From: CAWAVN01 sp963844315
GTDB taxonomy: Bacteria > Planctomycetota > Planctomycetia > Planctomycetales > Planctomycetaceae
Assembly: GCA_963844315.1 (NCBI GenBank)
Contig: CAWJOC010000023.1
Location: forward strand, 186,001 to 250,000
DNA: 64,000 nt
Reading direction: 5' to 3'
The translations under genes and the position numbers were made by a program. Positions 24,601-35,575 of this stretch are shown here, one piece after another; the stretch's first letter is position 1, and every line of letters starts with the position of its first letter. A model generated the notes under the pieces. That model searched no databases. It worked only from the letters and a program-made list of their open reading frames with translations, and was not told the DNA's origin.

Positions 24601-27600
24601 GGCAAGATCGCCGCTGCTGAACGCAGAGAGAGCCGCCCCATCGGGAACGATCAACACATTGCTGCCACCCCCGCCGATGCTGGTGTCCAGAATGCCGCGT
24701 TCTTTGATCTGCGTGGAGGCATGGGCCGGGCTATAAAGGCGCCATCGTTTCCGTCGTCGCGATTCGCGACGTTGGCCCCGCTGGACGCGGTTCCGTTCAG
24801 GTCGAATTCGTACAGAATATTGCGGATTCCCGTGGCTTCGCGGGGGTCGGGTGCGCCGTCCCGGTATTATTGATCGTGCGGTTGCCGACCGCGTAGATAT
24901 GGGTATCGTTATTAGCCCGGAAGCCTCCGCCATCGTCGCTGCCGTCGCTATAGACAAGGGCCTCGAACTGCACGCCCACGTTTGTGACGACATTGGCGTT
25001 GTCGTTTCGGCGGTAGGTGGTAATCCCATCATCCACCTGGCTGATGATCGAGGCATCACCGGAATCAATAGTGAAAAAGACCCCCGAGTTGCCGTCGTTC
25101 GTGCCGACGCGGAGGCCCACCAGGTTTCCGTCGAAGTCGTTGTTGTTGAGCCGGTTGTCCCGGCGGCGAATGGCCAGGTCCCTCACCGAGTTGTTCCCAA
25201 GGTCGCCCAAAAAGGTTTCCCGCGCCCCGTGAAGGCATCCACCGTCGAGAAGTTGCTCGAACCGTGGCTCACGAACAGCGTCACGTCGCCCAAGTGCCAG
25301 GGCACGATGGAACTGGTGAGAGACTGCGTGGGGCGGACCGGATTGGTCAAACTGATGTTGGAATTGCCCGTCTGGATCAGTTGTGTGAGGCCCGTTGCTT
25401 GGAACGTCATCCCGCCTTGAGTGCCAATGTGGTCCTCGGCAATGCGGTTGATGGAATCCACCGGTTCCAGCCGGGTCAATGCGATATTGGCCGCCACGCC
25501 CGCCGTAATGTACTGATCGAGGACCTGCGGCATATTCGCATTGGCGGTGACGACGGCGAAGTAAGTGCCTTCGGGCAGTTCAATGCTGCCGATAAACGGA
25601 TCCAACTTGCCGACCGTTCCACGCGAGGGATCGGTCAGGTCGTTACCATTCAGCGGACCGGGCTGGTCTTCGGCGATGTTGGAATCGTTTGAGACCAGGA
25701 TCAACTGGCCCTGCTCGTTGAAGATGTAAAGGGAGGCATTGGCGCGGGCAAGTCCGTCGGCATAATCCAGATCGAAGATCGTGGAGAAGCCGTTGGAGAC
25801 ATCAGCCGGGCTGTTGACCCCCGCAATTTGTTGGATGCCTTGGTAAGTGACGTTGAATTGGTAGAAATCGAGATCGGTCAGGACTGAGAGGTTCCCCGCA
25901 ACCCCAAACGCATTCAAATCGTTGTCCAACAAATTGCCCAGATCATCGGCAGTGCCTTGGGTGTTGTTGCTGCTCGTGGCTTCACTGCCTTCACCAGCTT
26001 CACCGACCAACGGCGAATGTCCGGGTTGGCCGAAGATTTCGATCCCGTTGGTTGCGAATCGAATTTGGGAGAAGCTCACGGTAGAACCGGGATGCTCATC
26101 CCGTTGCTGAAGACGAATTTGCAGTTGGTATTCGCCGCTGGTCTGGCCATCGGCTGTTCCGGGCGCATTGGGAGCCGCCGCCGTAACGGAGGGGCCGTTC
26201 GAGCGAACGCGGATAAAGTAGGTGTTGCTCGATCCCGCAGTTCCAGGAAGGATCACTCGCATTCCCGCATCTTTGGGATTGGTCGAATAGAAGTCTTCTC
26301 CCAAGCGGTCGTCTTTGCGCAAGGGCAGCGCAATCCCGTCGTAAAGCGCGGTGTTGATTTGCTCGGCTTGCGAGTCGTCCGAGCGAGCCAAAACGGTCTG
26401 ACCGTTTGCGCTAATGAGTTCAAGAACCGTATCCAACGAACCGCCGGTGCGGTCAATGTCGAACCAAACTTCCGCGCCGGCCGTCGCGGTGAAACTGTAG
26501 ACGTCCTGATCTTTTGGGTCGTCGGTATTGATGAAACCGTGGATCTCGAACCCGGCCCGACGGTTGTCGTCCGCCGAAATAAGGTTGGGAGCCAATGTCC
26601 CGATAAACTCCGCACCGTTGGGCTGGATGTTGGGAATATTGTTCACGTCGAAGTCCAAGCGCGTGGGCCGCTCGCGCTCATTGTAAACGGCGACGTTGCG
26701 ATCATTGCTGAATTGGTCCAGCCGCACGCTGCGCCAATCGCCGGGGGCGGCTTGACGGAGGGTTGGATCGACCGTATCCAAAAGCGGGGTGCCGTCTGGT
26801 TGGAAGCCTGCCCCGACCGAATTGTCGTAAAGTGAGGTGAGGATGACGGGCCGTCCCGGCGTGCCGATGATTTCCACCGTGCCCCCCACGCGGTCGTCGA
26901 TTTCCGCTTCACTGCCGGAGGCGGTGAAGCCGGCGTTGGGTCCGTCCAACTTCACAACGAGGCTCTCGCGGGAGGTGCTTTGCAGGCGCAATCCTCCAAA
27001 GGTGTGCAGATTGGGAACGATGATTTCGTTTCTGACGATGTGTACGATGTCGGTGTCGTCCCAAATGGTTTCCGTGGTTAGTGTCGCCCCCCGGATTTCC
27101 ATGCCGTTAAAGCCGTTGTTCGCCAGGCGGTTATTGCGGACCAACGGCCCGGAGTTATTGGCGTATTCGGTGGTGGCATTGGGATCATCCGTGCCGAACA
27201 AGGGACGGGAGAAAATCGGCCCCGTCGCGCGGCCTGGGTCGTTATAGACCACCGCCTGCATCGCGTTCGCGTTGATGCTGATGACGTCGCCTTCGTTGCC
27301 CTCGAAAATGTTGCTCACAATAACGGGCTGGGCACCGCGGACGAAGATCGTCGCATCCTCGTTGACCCCTCGCCCAATGCGGTTGTTGTCAGTTGTGCCC
27401 GGATCGCGGCCGTCGCCATTGTCCTCGAAAATGCTGTTGGCAATCCGCACGTCCGCCTGGATGATTTCCACGGGATTGAAGCCCGCGAAGCCACCGGCAA
27501 TCGGGCTGATCCCGCCAGCATATCGGATTTGAACATAGTCCAGGTTGCCGCTGGAAGCGGCATTGAACACCAAGCCGGACCAGTCGTCCGCCGCGGGACT

Positions 27601-30600
27601 TGACCCAACGACGGTACATCGAATGCTTCCGTGATCGAAAGGGAGTTGGCGCTGCCCCCGTCATCCGCCGAAAAGCCCATGCCTCGCCGAGCAAACACCG
27701 TCCGAATCGTCTGTTGAAAGAAACCGCCTGTCAGCGCTATGTCAGCGGCCAAAATCGCGTCCCGCGCATCCAGGAAACTGGGGTTGGCGGGCTGGAGTTT
27801 CAACCCGTCCGTCACCAGCCGCATCGCCAGGTTGTTTCCTCCGGAACCGTTATAGAGATCCGGATCGAAGCCCAATCCTGCCGTAGGAATGCGGGAATCG
27901 AGGCTGTTGCCTTCAATTAAAGCCCAATTCAAATCCCAAAGCGTTGCCGCCCAGATTTCACCGACGGGATGCGGAAACCCAAAATTCAAGATTTGCTGAA
28001 CGGTGTCCCCATAGGTGAGATTGTTCACAGTCATGTCGTAGCTGTAGGGCTGCGAGCGAACCCCCGGACCCGTGGACGGTTGATTTAAGGCATAGGTGCC
28101 CAGACCCCGCGCGTCGTTCGCCTGATCCGTAGCGACCTGGGCGAATATCATGCTGAAAAAATCGCTCCAACCTTCTCCCATGGCCGCGCTTTGCAGCGCT
28201 CGAAGCGCCCCGGCATTCGACGGCCCGCCCGTGAGCCGATTGGTCACGCCGTGCCCGAATTCGTGGACGATGATTCCGGCATCCAAATCGCCGTCGCGCT
28301 CCGGGGTGATGGTATCGAACAGAAACATCTGCATGATCGGATTCTGTCCGTCCGGCGGTGTGAACATGTTCGCGTTGTTGCGGTTGCCAATGTCGGCCCC
28401 ATCCTGAGCCTGGGCTTCCACGGCATCGCCGCCCAGTCCACCTTCACCGTAGTTGTTGTCCTGAAAGTTCCCAGAGGCCTCGTCAAATCCATACTTATAA
28501 TGCACATCGTGGAGAATGTTGGTCCAATAAAACAGATTTGTGACCGCGGCGTCGCGGTAGGCCAATGGGGCCTGAGTCAGATCCAAAGCATAGTCGAACA
28601 CCAAGCCAGTGCCGCCGTTGGGATCGGAGCCGGCGTCGGGAAGATTGTCGTCATTGCGGTCGGCATAGGCGTGCACGTTATTGCCCTGCGTCACCGTAAA
28701 CTCGGCCCCGGCAACTCCGTTGGTATCGTGCCAACCAAAGGGCGAAGCAACGATGGCATTCAAATGCGGATCAATTTCGAGCGTTCGCGAACCGTCACTC
28801 GGACTTTCCTTGGGCAACGCGAAGACGTTGTAGGTCGCATGGGCCACCCAATCGTCCACCTGAAGCACTTCGCCTGTTTCGGCGCTGACGCTGGCATCGT
28901 ATCCATGTTCGCCATCAAGAGTGTGTATTTCGAAATTCCAGACCAATTCGACGCCGCCATCCACCGAGACATACTCCAGGCGAACCGGGATATCATTCCG
29001 CGAGATCCCCTCTCCCGACACGACCATCGCCTGATCAACGCCGCCAGGCTCGCGGTCCTCGATCACTTCCACGTTCGGTCGGGGAGGAAGCCCCAATTCG
29101 TCAAGCAAGGCGGCCAAGGCTTCCAAAGCCGTTAAATCGGGCGAAACAGGTTGCCCTTCCAAGGCCGCCAATCCCGGCAAGAAGCTGCTGGAGGCGTGAA
29201 GCACTTCTCCGTTCGGCAGAACATGGATGCTGATATCGGCATTGGTGATTTCTAAACCGTTGAGAGTCTGCCGAAGATAGATGTGTGTCACACCGTTATG
29301 GGAACTGGCGTAACTGTCGGTCACAACAAAGTTGGCGAGATCCTCGGCCGTCAAACCAAAGGAATTCGCATTCGCTTCCAAATAAGTCAGTGCGCTGCCC
29401 AAAGGATTTGGCGCGGGCGGCACGAAGTTCGTCTGCGGGAAAAACGGCAGCATCAGGGTTGGAGGCAATTGCGCGTCGTTGTTCGTATCGAACGACCCTG
29501 CCGCGCCGATGGAATCATCGTTGATCGAAGTGAAGATGATCGGATCTTCGGGAGTGCCCTCAGCGATCAAATTCGATCCGCCGCGTTCCAGTTCGATCCG
29601 CGCTCCGGCCAGTTTGACGATCACGCCCGGATCAATCAGCAATCGGCCCGGCGTGCGTTTGGTGATGACATCGTCGCTACGGATGTCGGGATCATCGCCT
29701 TGATCGACGATCAAGCCACCCGCCGATCCATCGATAAGGAGGTTTTCCGTAATGACGTGAACAATGTCGGTCGCCGTGAAGCGGGCGGGGACGGTCAGCT
29801 TCTCCAAAGGCTCGCCGCCTTGGAGTTCCGTGCGGATGCGGACGCCATTGATCTCGTTACTGAAGACGGTATTTCCATGAATGTCCGGTCCCAGCCGGTC
29901 CAGGTGGTGGTCGTAGCGTCGCGGATCTTCAAAGGTGTCGAGGAAGCTGTTGGGATTGCCCGAAATCGCGGCATTCGCGCCCAAGGCGATTGTGTTAAAG
30001 GTTAGAGTTGGCCGGGCATCGACCAAATGGATGGAGTCGAAGTCTCTCTCGACAGAATCCACCACCACGGCGCCGCCCCATAGAGCACGGTGGCATGGTT
30101 CACGGTGTTCAAGAAGATCGGAACCGCCGTGCCGACCGAAAGGTCGACGCGGAGCGATTCAATGACGTTCAGATCGGCCACGGCGGCCGATGGAGTAACG
30201 CGAATCCGAATGGTCCCTGTGGAGCCAACCACGGCCAATTGGTCCCTGGTCAACGTCCGCTGAGCCGTGACCGTGGTGGCCAAGGCGCCAGATTCCGAGA
30301 CGTTGTCGAACAGTGTGAAGGTCGGTGCCCCCGCAATCACATTATTTGAGCTGTCCAAGAACTGGATCAACAGATTTTCATTCGCGGCAGCCAGGTCGGC
30401 GAAGGCGATGAAGTCCAGCGTGGCACCCGTGGCAGGCACGGGGAATCCCGTGAAAGTATAAATCGGGTTATTGCCAACGAAGATATTCCTCTGCGTGTCG
30501 GTCGCGGAGAACTCGAAATCGTAATCCGAATCTCCACGGAACACGATGCCGCCCCAATCCCCGGGAGACTCGCCGGGATGCACGCCGTCACTGTCGCCGC

Positions 30601-33600
30601 CGATCGAGTCGTCGTGCCAACTGGTGAAGACCACATTGTTAAAGGTCGTGCCCAAAACCTGGATCGATCCGCCGCTGCGGTCGATGCCCTGGGCGGAGGA
30701 ACCCGCATCCACATTGGCCTGATTGAGCTTGAAGACCGCCCCCGCGTCGATCACGAGGTTAATGTCTTTGGGCACTTCAAACGTCTCCCCATCCTCCAGG
30801 GTCAGGGGATTGATCGGGTTGTCGTTGATGCCGATTTCGTAGGCGGTGTTATCCAGGAGCGTTCCCAGTTGCCCATCCGCCCCGCCGTTCCCCACAATCC
30901 GCACGGTCACGGGGGTCGGATCGTTCGCGGAGTCCAAGGACAATCTCAGAGTTCGGGCAGCGATCAACGCCTGATCGATCTCTCGGTAAGGATTGGTGAT
31001 CGATCCCAGAAGTCCCGACGTGGGATAATTTGCTGCCGCCTTATCGACGAAGATGGTTTGGCCGACTTGGAAGGAGGTGCTGAACTGGCCGCCCGCGCAC
31101 CATCCGCGTCGCCGTCGATGGCGGTGGCTTTGCGGGGGTCACCGTCAAATTGCAGGGCATCGTCCACGTCACGGATGACGGAACGGCCTTTGGCGCTTAC
31201 GTCCAATGGGTCAACATTGCCGGGATCGTCGGGAATCGGCTCCAAATCGGGCCTGAGATCCAACCGCAGTTCGTACCGTCCATCGGTGAGGCCTTCCGAG
31301 CCGCTGTTGGTCACGCTGGGATCGTAATCTTCATTGCCCACACTGCTGACGCCGACGAAATACGTGCCCGCTTCAAGCCGCAGGCTGAGGAACGAATCGT
31401 TGCCGTAGTAATCGTCGTTTTGGGCGATCAAGGCCCGCGTGCCGTCCTGCTCGAGGCGGTACAGGCGGAGAACGGTGTTGAGTTGGCTGGCCCTGGGCGA
31501 GGTCAACCGCTCGGCGATGGTTTCAATGTTCACCGTGCCGGCTTCGGTAACTTGGAACTGATACAAATCGATATCGTTGCTGTCCCGGCGGAACAGGCGC
31601 CGGATATGCGCGATGTCGTGATCGCCGGGAAAGGCCGTGTCATTGCCGATGTTCGTCCCCATGATGGCTGAAATATCAAGCGCATGGTTCAAGCCCAAGT
31701 TGTGGCCGATTTCGTGGAAGGCGATGCGGAACCAACTTGCGCCGTAAAGATTGTCGGCGTCGGTAAAGTTCTCGCCCGCATCCATAATGGCCAAACCGAC
31801 ACCCAAAGTGGCGATCCCGCCCACGCCGCCGGGGCCGGTAGGCACGGTCGGATCGAGCGCACGCAAGTCGCCCGTCACAATGGTCGTGACGGACAAGCCC
31901 CGCGCCTGGGCTTCGGCGCGGGATTCTGTTTCCACAAACTGCACCCCGGTGATGTAAGAGTACAACTCGAAGATTTCCCGCGTCCGTTGTTGCTGTTCCG
32001 GCGTGATCGCGTTGAACAGCGCAGTTGCCCTGGGGATCAAAGCCATAGGGATTGGCGAGATCAAACGTGTAAGCAATTTCGGTAATGCCGTTAGGAAACA
32101 CGATGTCCGTGCCCCGTCCCACTCCGCCGTTACCAATGTGGTTTTCGCCGTTGATGGGAATGTCCCGGTGGCCCGGTTCATCGTTGCCGCCGGGTTCCTG
32201 CGGCAGTTGCAAGTTGACGCCCGCATTCTGCGCTTGGATTAGTGCGGAGACAACTTGGCCGGCCGTGCCCAGATTGCCCAGATTCGTTGCCGTCGCAAAA
32301 CTGGTATTATTGTCGCTGCCCGGAACTCCAGCCACATTAGGGTTGAGGGTGAGCCTGTAGGAACCCGTGGTCGTTCCACCCGTGGCCCCCGTTCCGTCGG
32401 TCGCACTGTAGGATTGGTTTCCTTGGCTCGAAACGCCAATGGAATACACGCCAGGGGTCAAAGCCCCGGAGGTAAAGGTCACCGTTCCCGCGCCATTGTT
32501 GGCGGTGAACGTTCCAATTTGCACGCCGCTGGCATTAAACAGACGCACGACGGCGTTCAGCCCGTTGGCAGCCGACAATGTGAGCGTGACTCCCGGAGAA
32601 TTGGTCATGATCGCAAAGCGGTACAGGTCGATGTCGTTGGGATCCAGGTCCGCCGTGGTGGGATCGCCCCCGATGAAATCGTTGAGCGTCGTGACGGCGT
32701 TCCCGAACCGCGTGCCAAGATTAACCGTCGTGGCGAGGGTGTTGGTCGCCTCGAAGGATTCCCCGATCCGCAAATTGTACGTGCCGTCGTTAAACGGAGA
32801 GGCAAACCGCAAGGTCGCGACGCCGGCATCGGCGTTGTAAACGACTTCATCCGGCAGTCGCATCGTGCCGTCGGTGTTGATGAGTTGGTAAAACGCCGGG
32901 CTTTCGACCAAGGCCGGGTTGGATTCCGAATAGGTGGCGAAAGGTGAGGATGCGGGAAGGCTGAATTGTCCATCCCCAAGCTCGACCACCCATCCCCCTT
33001 TGACCACTCCGCCACGGGCCGCGGCGGTAAAGCCGGCTTGGCTGGAAATGGCGCTGGCAATCGCCGTTGCAATCCGCGAGCCTGAATCACCCACATAGTA
33101 ATTCACCGAGAGCGGCCCGGTATTCCCCGTGAGGTTCAAATTCATGAAGACGGTAGGGCTGGCGAAACTGGCATTGGTGATCTGCGTAAACGTGGGGAAG
33201 TTCACTAGATCGTTGCTGAAGCCCGGATTCGTCCCGTTGACGACATTGGAGATCGCCTGGGCGAGTTGGGCCGAGGTGAAAGTTTCCTCGACCAGAACTG
33301 CCGTCGCCCCTGGCGAAACCGCATAGCTGCCCGATTGAGAGATCCCGGATTGCACGGGCAAAGTCACGGACGCATCATTTTGAAGCGTGATGCGGCCCGA
33401 CCCGTTGTTCAAGGAAGCCGCCTTGATTTGAAACAGGGTGCCGGTCTGGACATTGATGGCCGTCACGATCCGATTCACGATGTCAGTGCGACTCGTGACG
33501 CCGTTCAAATTGATGGCGATCCGGCCGAGCATCGCGGGATTGTTGTTGGTAAACTCGAACGTCCGGGAATTCGCAGCGTTGTCCGTCAGGGTGAACGTTC

Positions 33601-34895
33601 CTCCGATGGTCATTCCCAAAAGGTTGTTCGCGGTGACCTGCAGCACCGGGCCTGTAGTGAACTCGAACCGTTGGCCGTTTAGCTCCAAAAAATCTCCGTC
33701 GCGGACCACCACGTCGCTGGCTGCGTTGACATTGAAACGTCCCGCCGGTCCGGAGTCCATCGTCAATGTCACCGGCCCGCTGCCGTTGTTGATTGTGAAC
33801 TGGTTCCCATCGTTAATGAGAAGCGTGCCGTTGTTGGCCGCGGCAGGAACGGCCAGGGTTCCTCGGCCTATGGCATTGAGCGGATCGTTGGCGTTGAAGA
33901 ATACGTTGATATAGTTCTCGCGCTGTTCAATGGCCCCGTCGGCCAGAGTGATTCCCGTGACGGGATTGCCGGCGGAATTGACGGGCACGGAAATTACGGG
34001 CGAAAACGTCGTATCGCTGCTGGCGGACACCACAATGGAATTCGCGGTGCTGCCAGGAACAACTTCCAGGCCCAGCACATTTCCGTGGAACGCAGAGGCG
34101 GTTTGAAGCACGACGCCGATTCGAGCGGCAAATTGGGCGGTCGTCGTCGCTCCGGAAATATCGATGGCAAAAACGTTGTCGCCATCGGCCGCGCTAGTTC
34201 CGTTGTTGTCGAATTCGAACGTGATGGGCTTGCCGCCGGCTTTCACCGTGAAAGTCACCCCGTCGATCAGGTTGGTAGTATTTGTCACTGTGAGCGTCTG
34301 CGAACGCACGATTGGCTCGTGCACGACGGCCTCGATCAGAGCGCCGCGGTCCACTTCAAAGAAAAAAGCTTTGATCCACGCCATTGTTGAACGGCTCAGG
34401 GACCGTATTGCGCAATGCGCTGGGACCGGCCCCTCGAATGAGGATTTGGTACTGGTCATCGGGAAGCGTGTTCGCGAATCGCACGATGACTTCGTTGGGC
34501 TGATCCCCGATTTGGATCGATCCCAACTCCACTTGAGTGGACCCGTTGATGAAGTCGCCGTCAAATCCACTGCGAAAGACCTGTATGCCCCCCTGAAGTG
34601 AGCCCGGATCAATCGTTTGACCTGGATTGAACCGCAAGATCAACTCGCGCGGGGCGACTTCGAGGACCTCATTCGGTTGGAGCAACCCGCCCGTGTCTTC
34701 CGGCTGAGTGACGCCAGCGTTGGGGAAAATGCTGATGAGCTGCAACGTCAGTAGCAAACGTTCTTCAAGCGATTCCACAGACGCGGTCAGACTCCTGGGC
34801 GCGACCCGTTGATTGCGGCGATTTTTGGAAACGCGGGCACGGACAGGACGGTAGAGACGGTTGCGCAAGGACTTGAGCCAATGCGAAATGAGCAT
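15617..34895 (-). CDS. Giant multidomain surface protein with three metallopeptidase motifs, many frameshifts
   Basis: The ATG at 34895 (MLISHWLKSLRNRL) follows AGGGGA at good spacing. A basic N terminus leads to VESLEERLLL, the planctomycete LEPR-XLL-type sorting/anchor motif. Domains then follow in order: an SbsA-like Ig domain; repeated beta modules with FEFDNNG/FEFTNNN motifs; PPC domains (NDIDLYRF); an HExxHxxGxxH site; beta-helix-like repeats; a fungalysin (M36) module; more beta-helix and PPC; several Calx-beta domains; FG-GAP-like repeats; and a terminal HELGHKLGLTD site. The stop is at 15617 after FDSLLLD. The frame changes about ten times (near 34363, 32035, 31080, 30060, 27580, 25200-24730, 23630, 23250, 22110 and 17930), and each time the same kind of sequence resumes at once, so I read it as one locus of about 6,400 residues. 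It is probably exported and cell-surface bound, with a role in adhesion or degradation. Confidence 0.75.
15640..16060 (-). other. C-terminal metallopeptidase-like domain of the giant protein
   Basis: This is the last domain of the giant gene, after the FG-GAP-like repeats. It contains VLHELGHKLGLTDLHPH followed by DALMSATLP at about 15794-15715. HExxHxxGxxD plus a downstream Met is the metzincin pattern, with Asp as third ligand. Similar terminal domains are common in planctomycete giant proteins; processing of the protein itself is one possibility. Confidence 0.65.
16090..17240 (-). repeat. FG-GAP-like repeats inside the giant gene
   Basis: About seven copies of a 50-70 residue unit occur, with the core GDVDGDGTDDLITGAGPGGG, then PHVQAFDG, a SFFAYNP-type strand and GGIYVAAGDV. 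The DxDxDG loops are probable calcium sites, and the repeats should form a beta-propeller. The DNA is repetitive only because the protein is. Confidence 0.8.
17280..20160 (-). other. Calx-beta and PPC domain array of the giant protein
   Basis: About five Calx-beta domains are visible through TADGTAISA / TSDGTALAGQDYVATTGTVT and GTINDDD end motifs (20140-18880 and 17870-17280). Between them are two PPC (pre-peptidase C-terminal) domains, marked by REPNDALASPEALD ... DFYSFTGTAGDRV and VEPNDTFAAPQNLD. These domains bind calcium or form spacer stalks in secreted proteins. A frame change near 17930 splits the array. Confidence 0.78.
27600..29500 (-). other. Fungalysin-type (M36) metallopeptidase module inside the giant protein
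   Basis: The module begins with an FTP-like propeptide (HIYLRQTLNGLEITNADISI, then NGEVLHASSSFLPGL). The catalytic part has NNYGEGGLGGDAVEAQAQDG, NMFTPPDGQNPIMQMFLF, the zinc motif VHEFGHGVTNRL (28235-28270) and AAMGEGWSDFFSM (third ligand Glu, about 28151-28190). All elements of the thermolysin-like M36 site are present in one uninterrupted frame. Beta-helix-like sequence lies on both sides, so the peptidase is embedded in the larger protein. Confidence 0.85.
31640..32110 (-). other. Metzincin-like metallopeptidase module of the giant protein
   Basis: The sequence FHEIGHNLGLNHALD (31680-31722) fits HExxHxxGxxH, the metzincin zinc site, and IMGTN follows as a likely Met-turn region. ITPEQQQRTREIFELYSYIT lies upstream, typical of the M10-like domain start. 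A PPC domain (NDIDLYQFQVTEAGTVNIE) follows. Confidence 0.75.
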
Positions 34896-35575
34896 TCGAG
34901 TGATCCCCTGACGAGTGCGGCAGGCAGCCGGAAAAGACAACCTAAAATAAGAACGAATTCTAAAGTAATCACCCCACCCAGGAAGATGCAACTAGCATTT
35001 TCCACCACAATGGTTTGCGGAATTTTAGGTAGGGGTTGTGCGTTTTCTTTGGTGCATTGGAGTGGGTGGGGTGGGAAAACCACGCTCAGTAGAGGTCCAG
35101 AAGCCATTGGATAACCCTCCGTGGCTTACCCGGAATTGATCTCGTCTCGAAAGAGGATCTCAAAAGATTCTCCGCCTAGGATACCAAGTGGCATCCTAGG
35201 AACTCTGAGAAAGAGAACCAGCAAACATCTGAGACGGATGAGGGCCATTCGCGGGCGGTGTGCAGTCCAGGCTCTATTGAAAATCTACCGATCTGTTGCT
35301 TCCCCTTACGGTAAACAAGTTGTGAAAACCGACAAACAGATTGGCCCGGCTGGTGTGAGAGATTGAGAGTTTCGGCGTGGTGTGCGAATTGCCCGAGAGA
35401 GCCTTCAATAGAGTGGTTTCTTCAACGTTTGCCGATGAGGGGAAATACTCCATCAAAAACTCCTGATATTCCCTATCATCGGATCAGGAAGGATTCTTCT
35501 CAACCCTAAGACCATCACTTTACAACCCAAGTTCCAAAATTCTTTAGAAAAAAACGAAAAAAACGGGTTTTCAAC
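34896..35575. other. Intergenic region upstream of the giant gene
   Basis: These 680 bases hold no convincing gene; the short open frames look random. The region must carry the promoter of the giant minus-strand gene. It contains one clear palindrome (35175-35200) and an A-rich stretch near 35540-35570 downstream of the EboD-like gene. I cannot assign a promoter with confidence. Confidence 0.6.
35175..35200. promoter_or_regulatory. 26-base palindrome, possible operator
   Basis: CCTAGGATACC-AAGT-GGCATCCTAGG pairs at 10 of 11 positions per arm. It lies about 280 bases upstream of the giant gene's start. It has no T-tract on either side, so an operator or RNA hairpin is more likely than a terminator. 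Confidence 0.4.
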
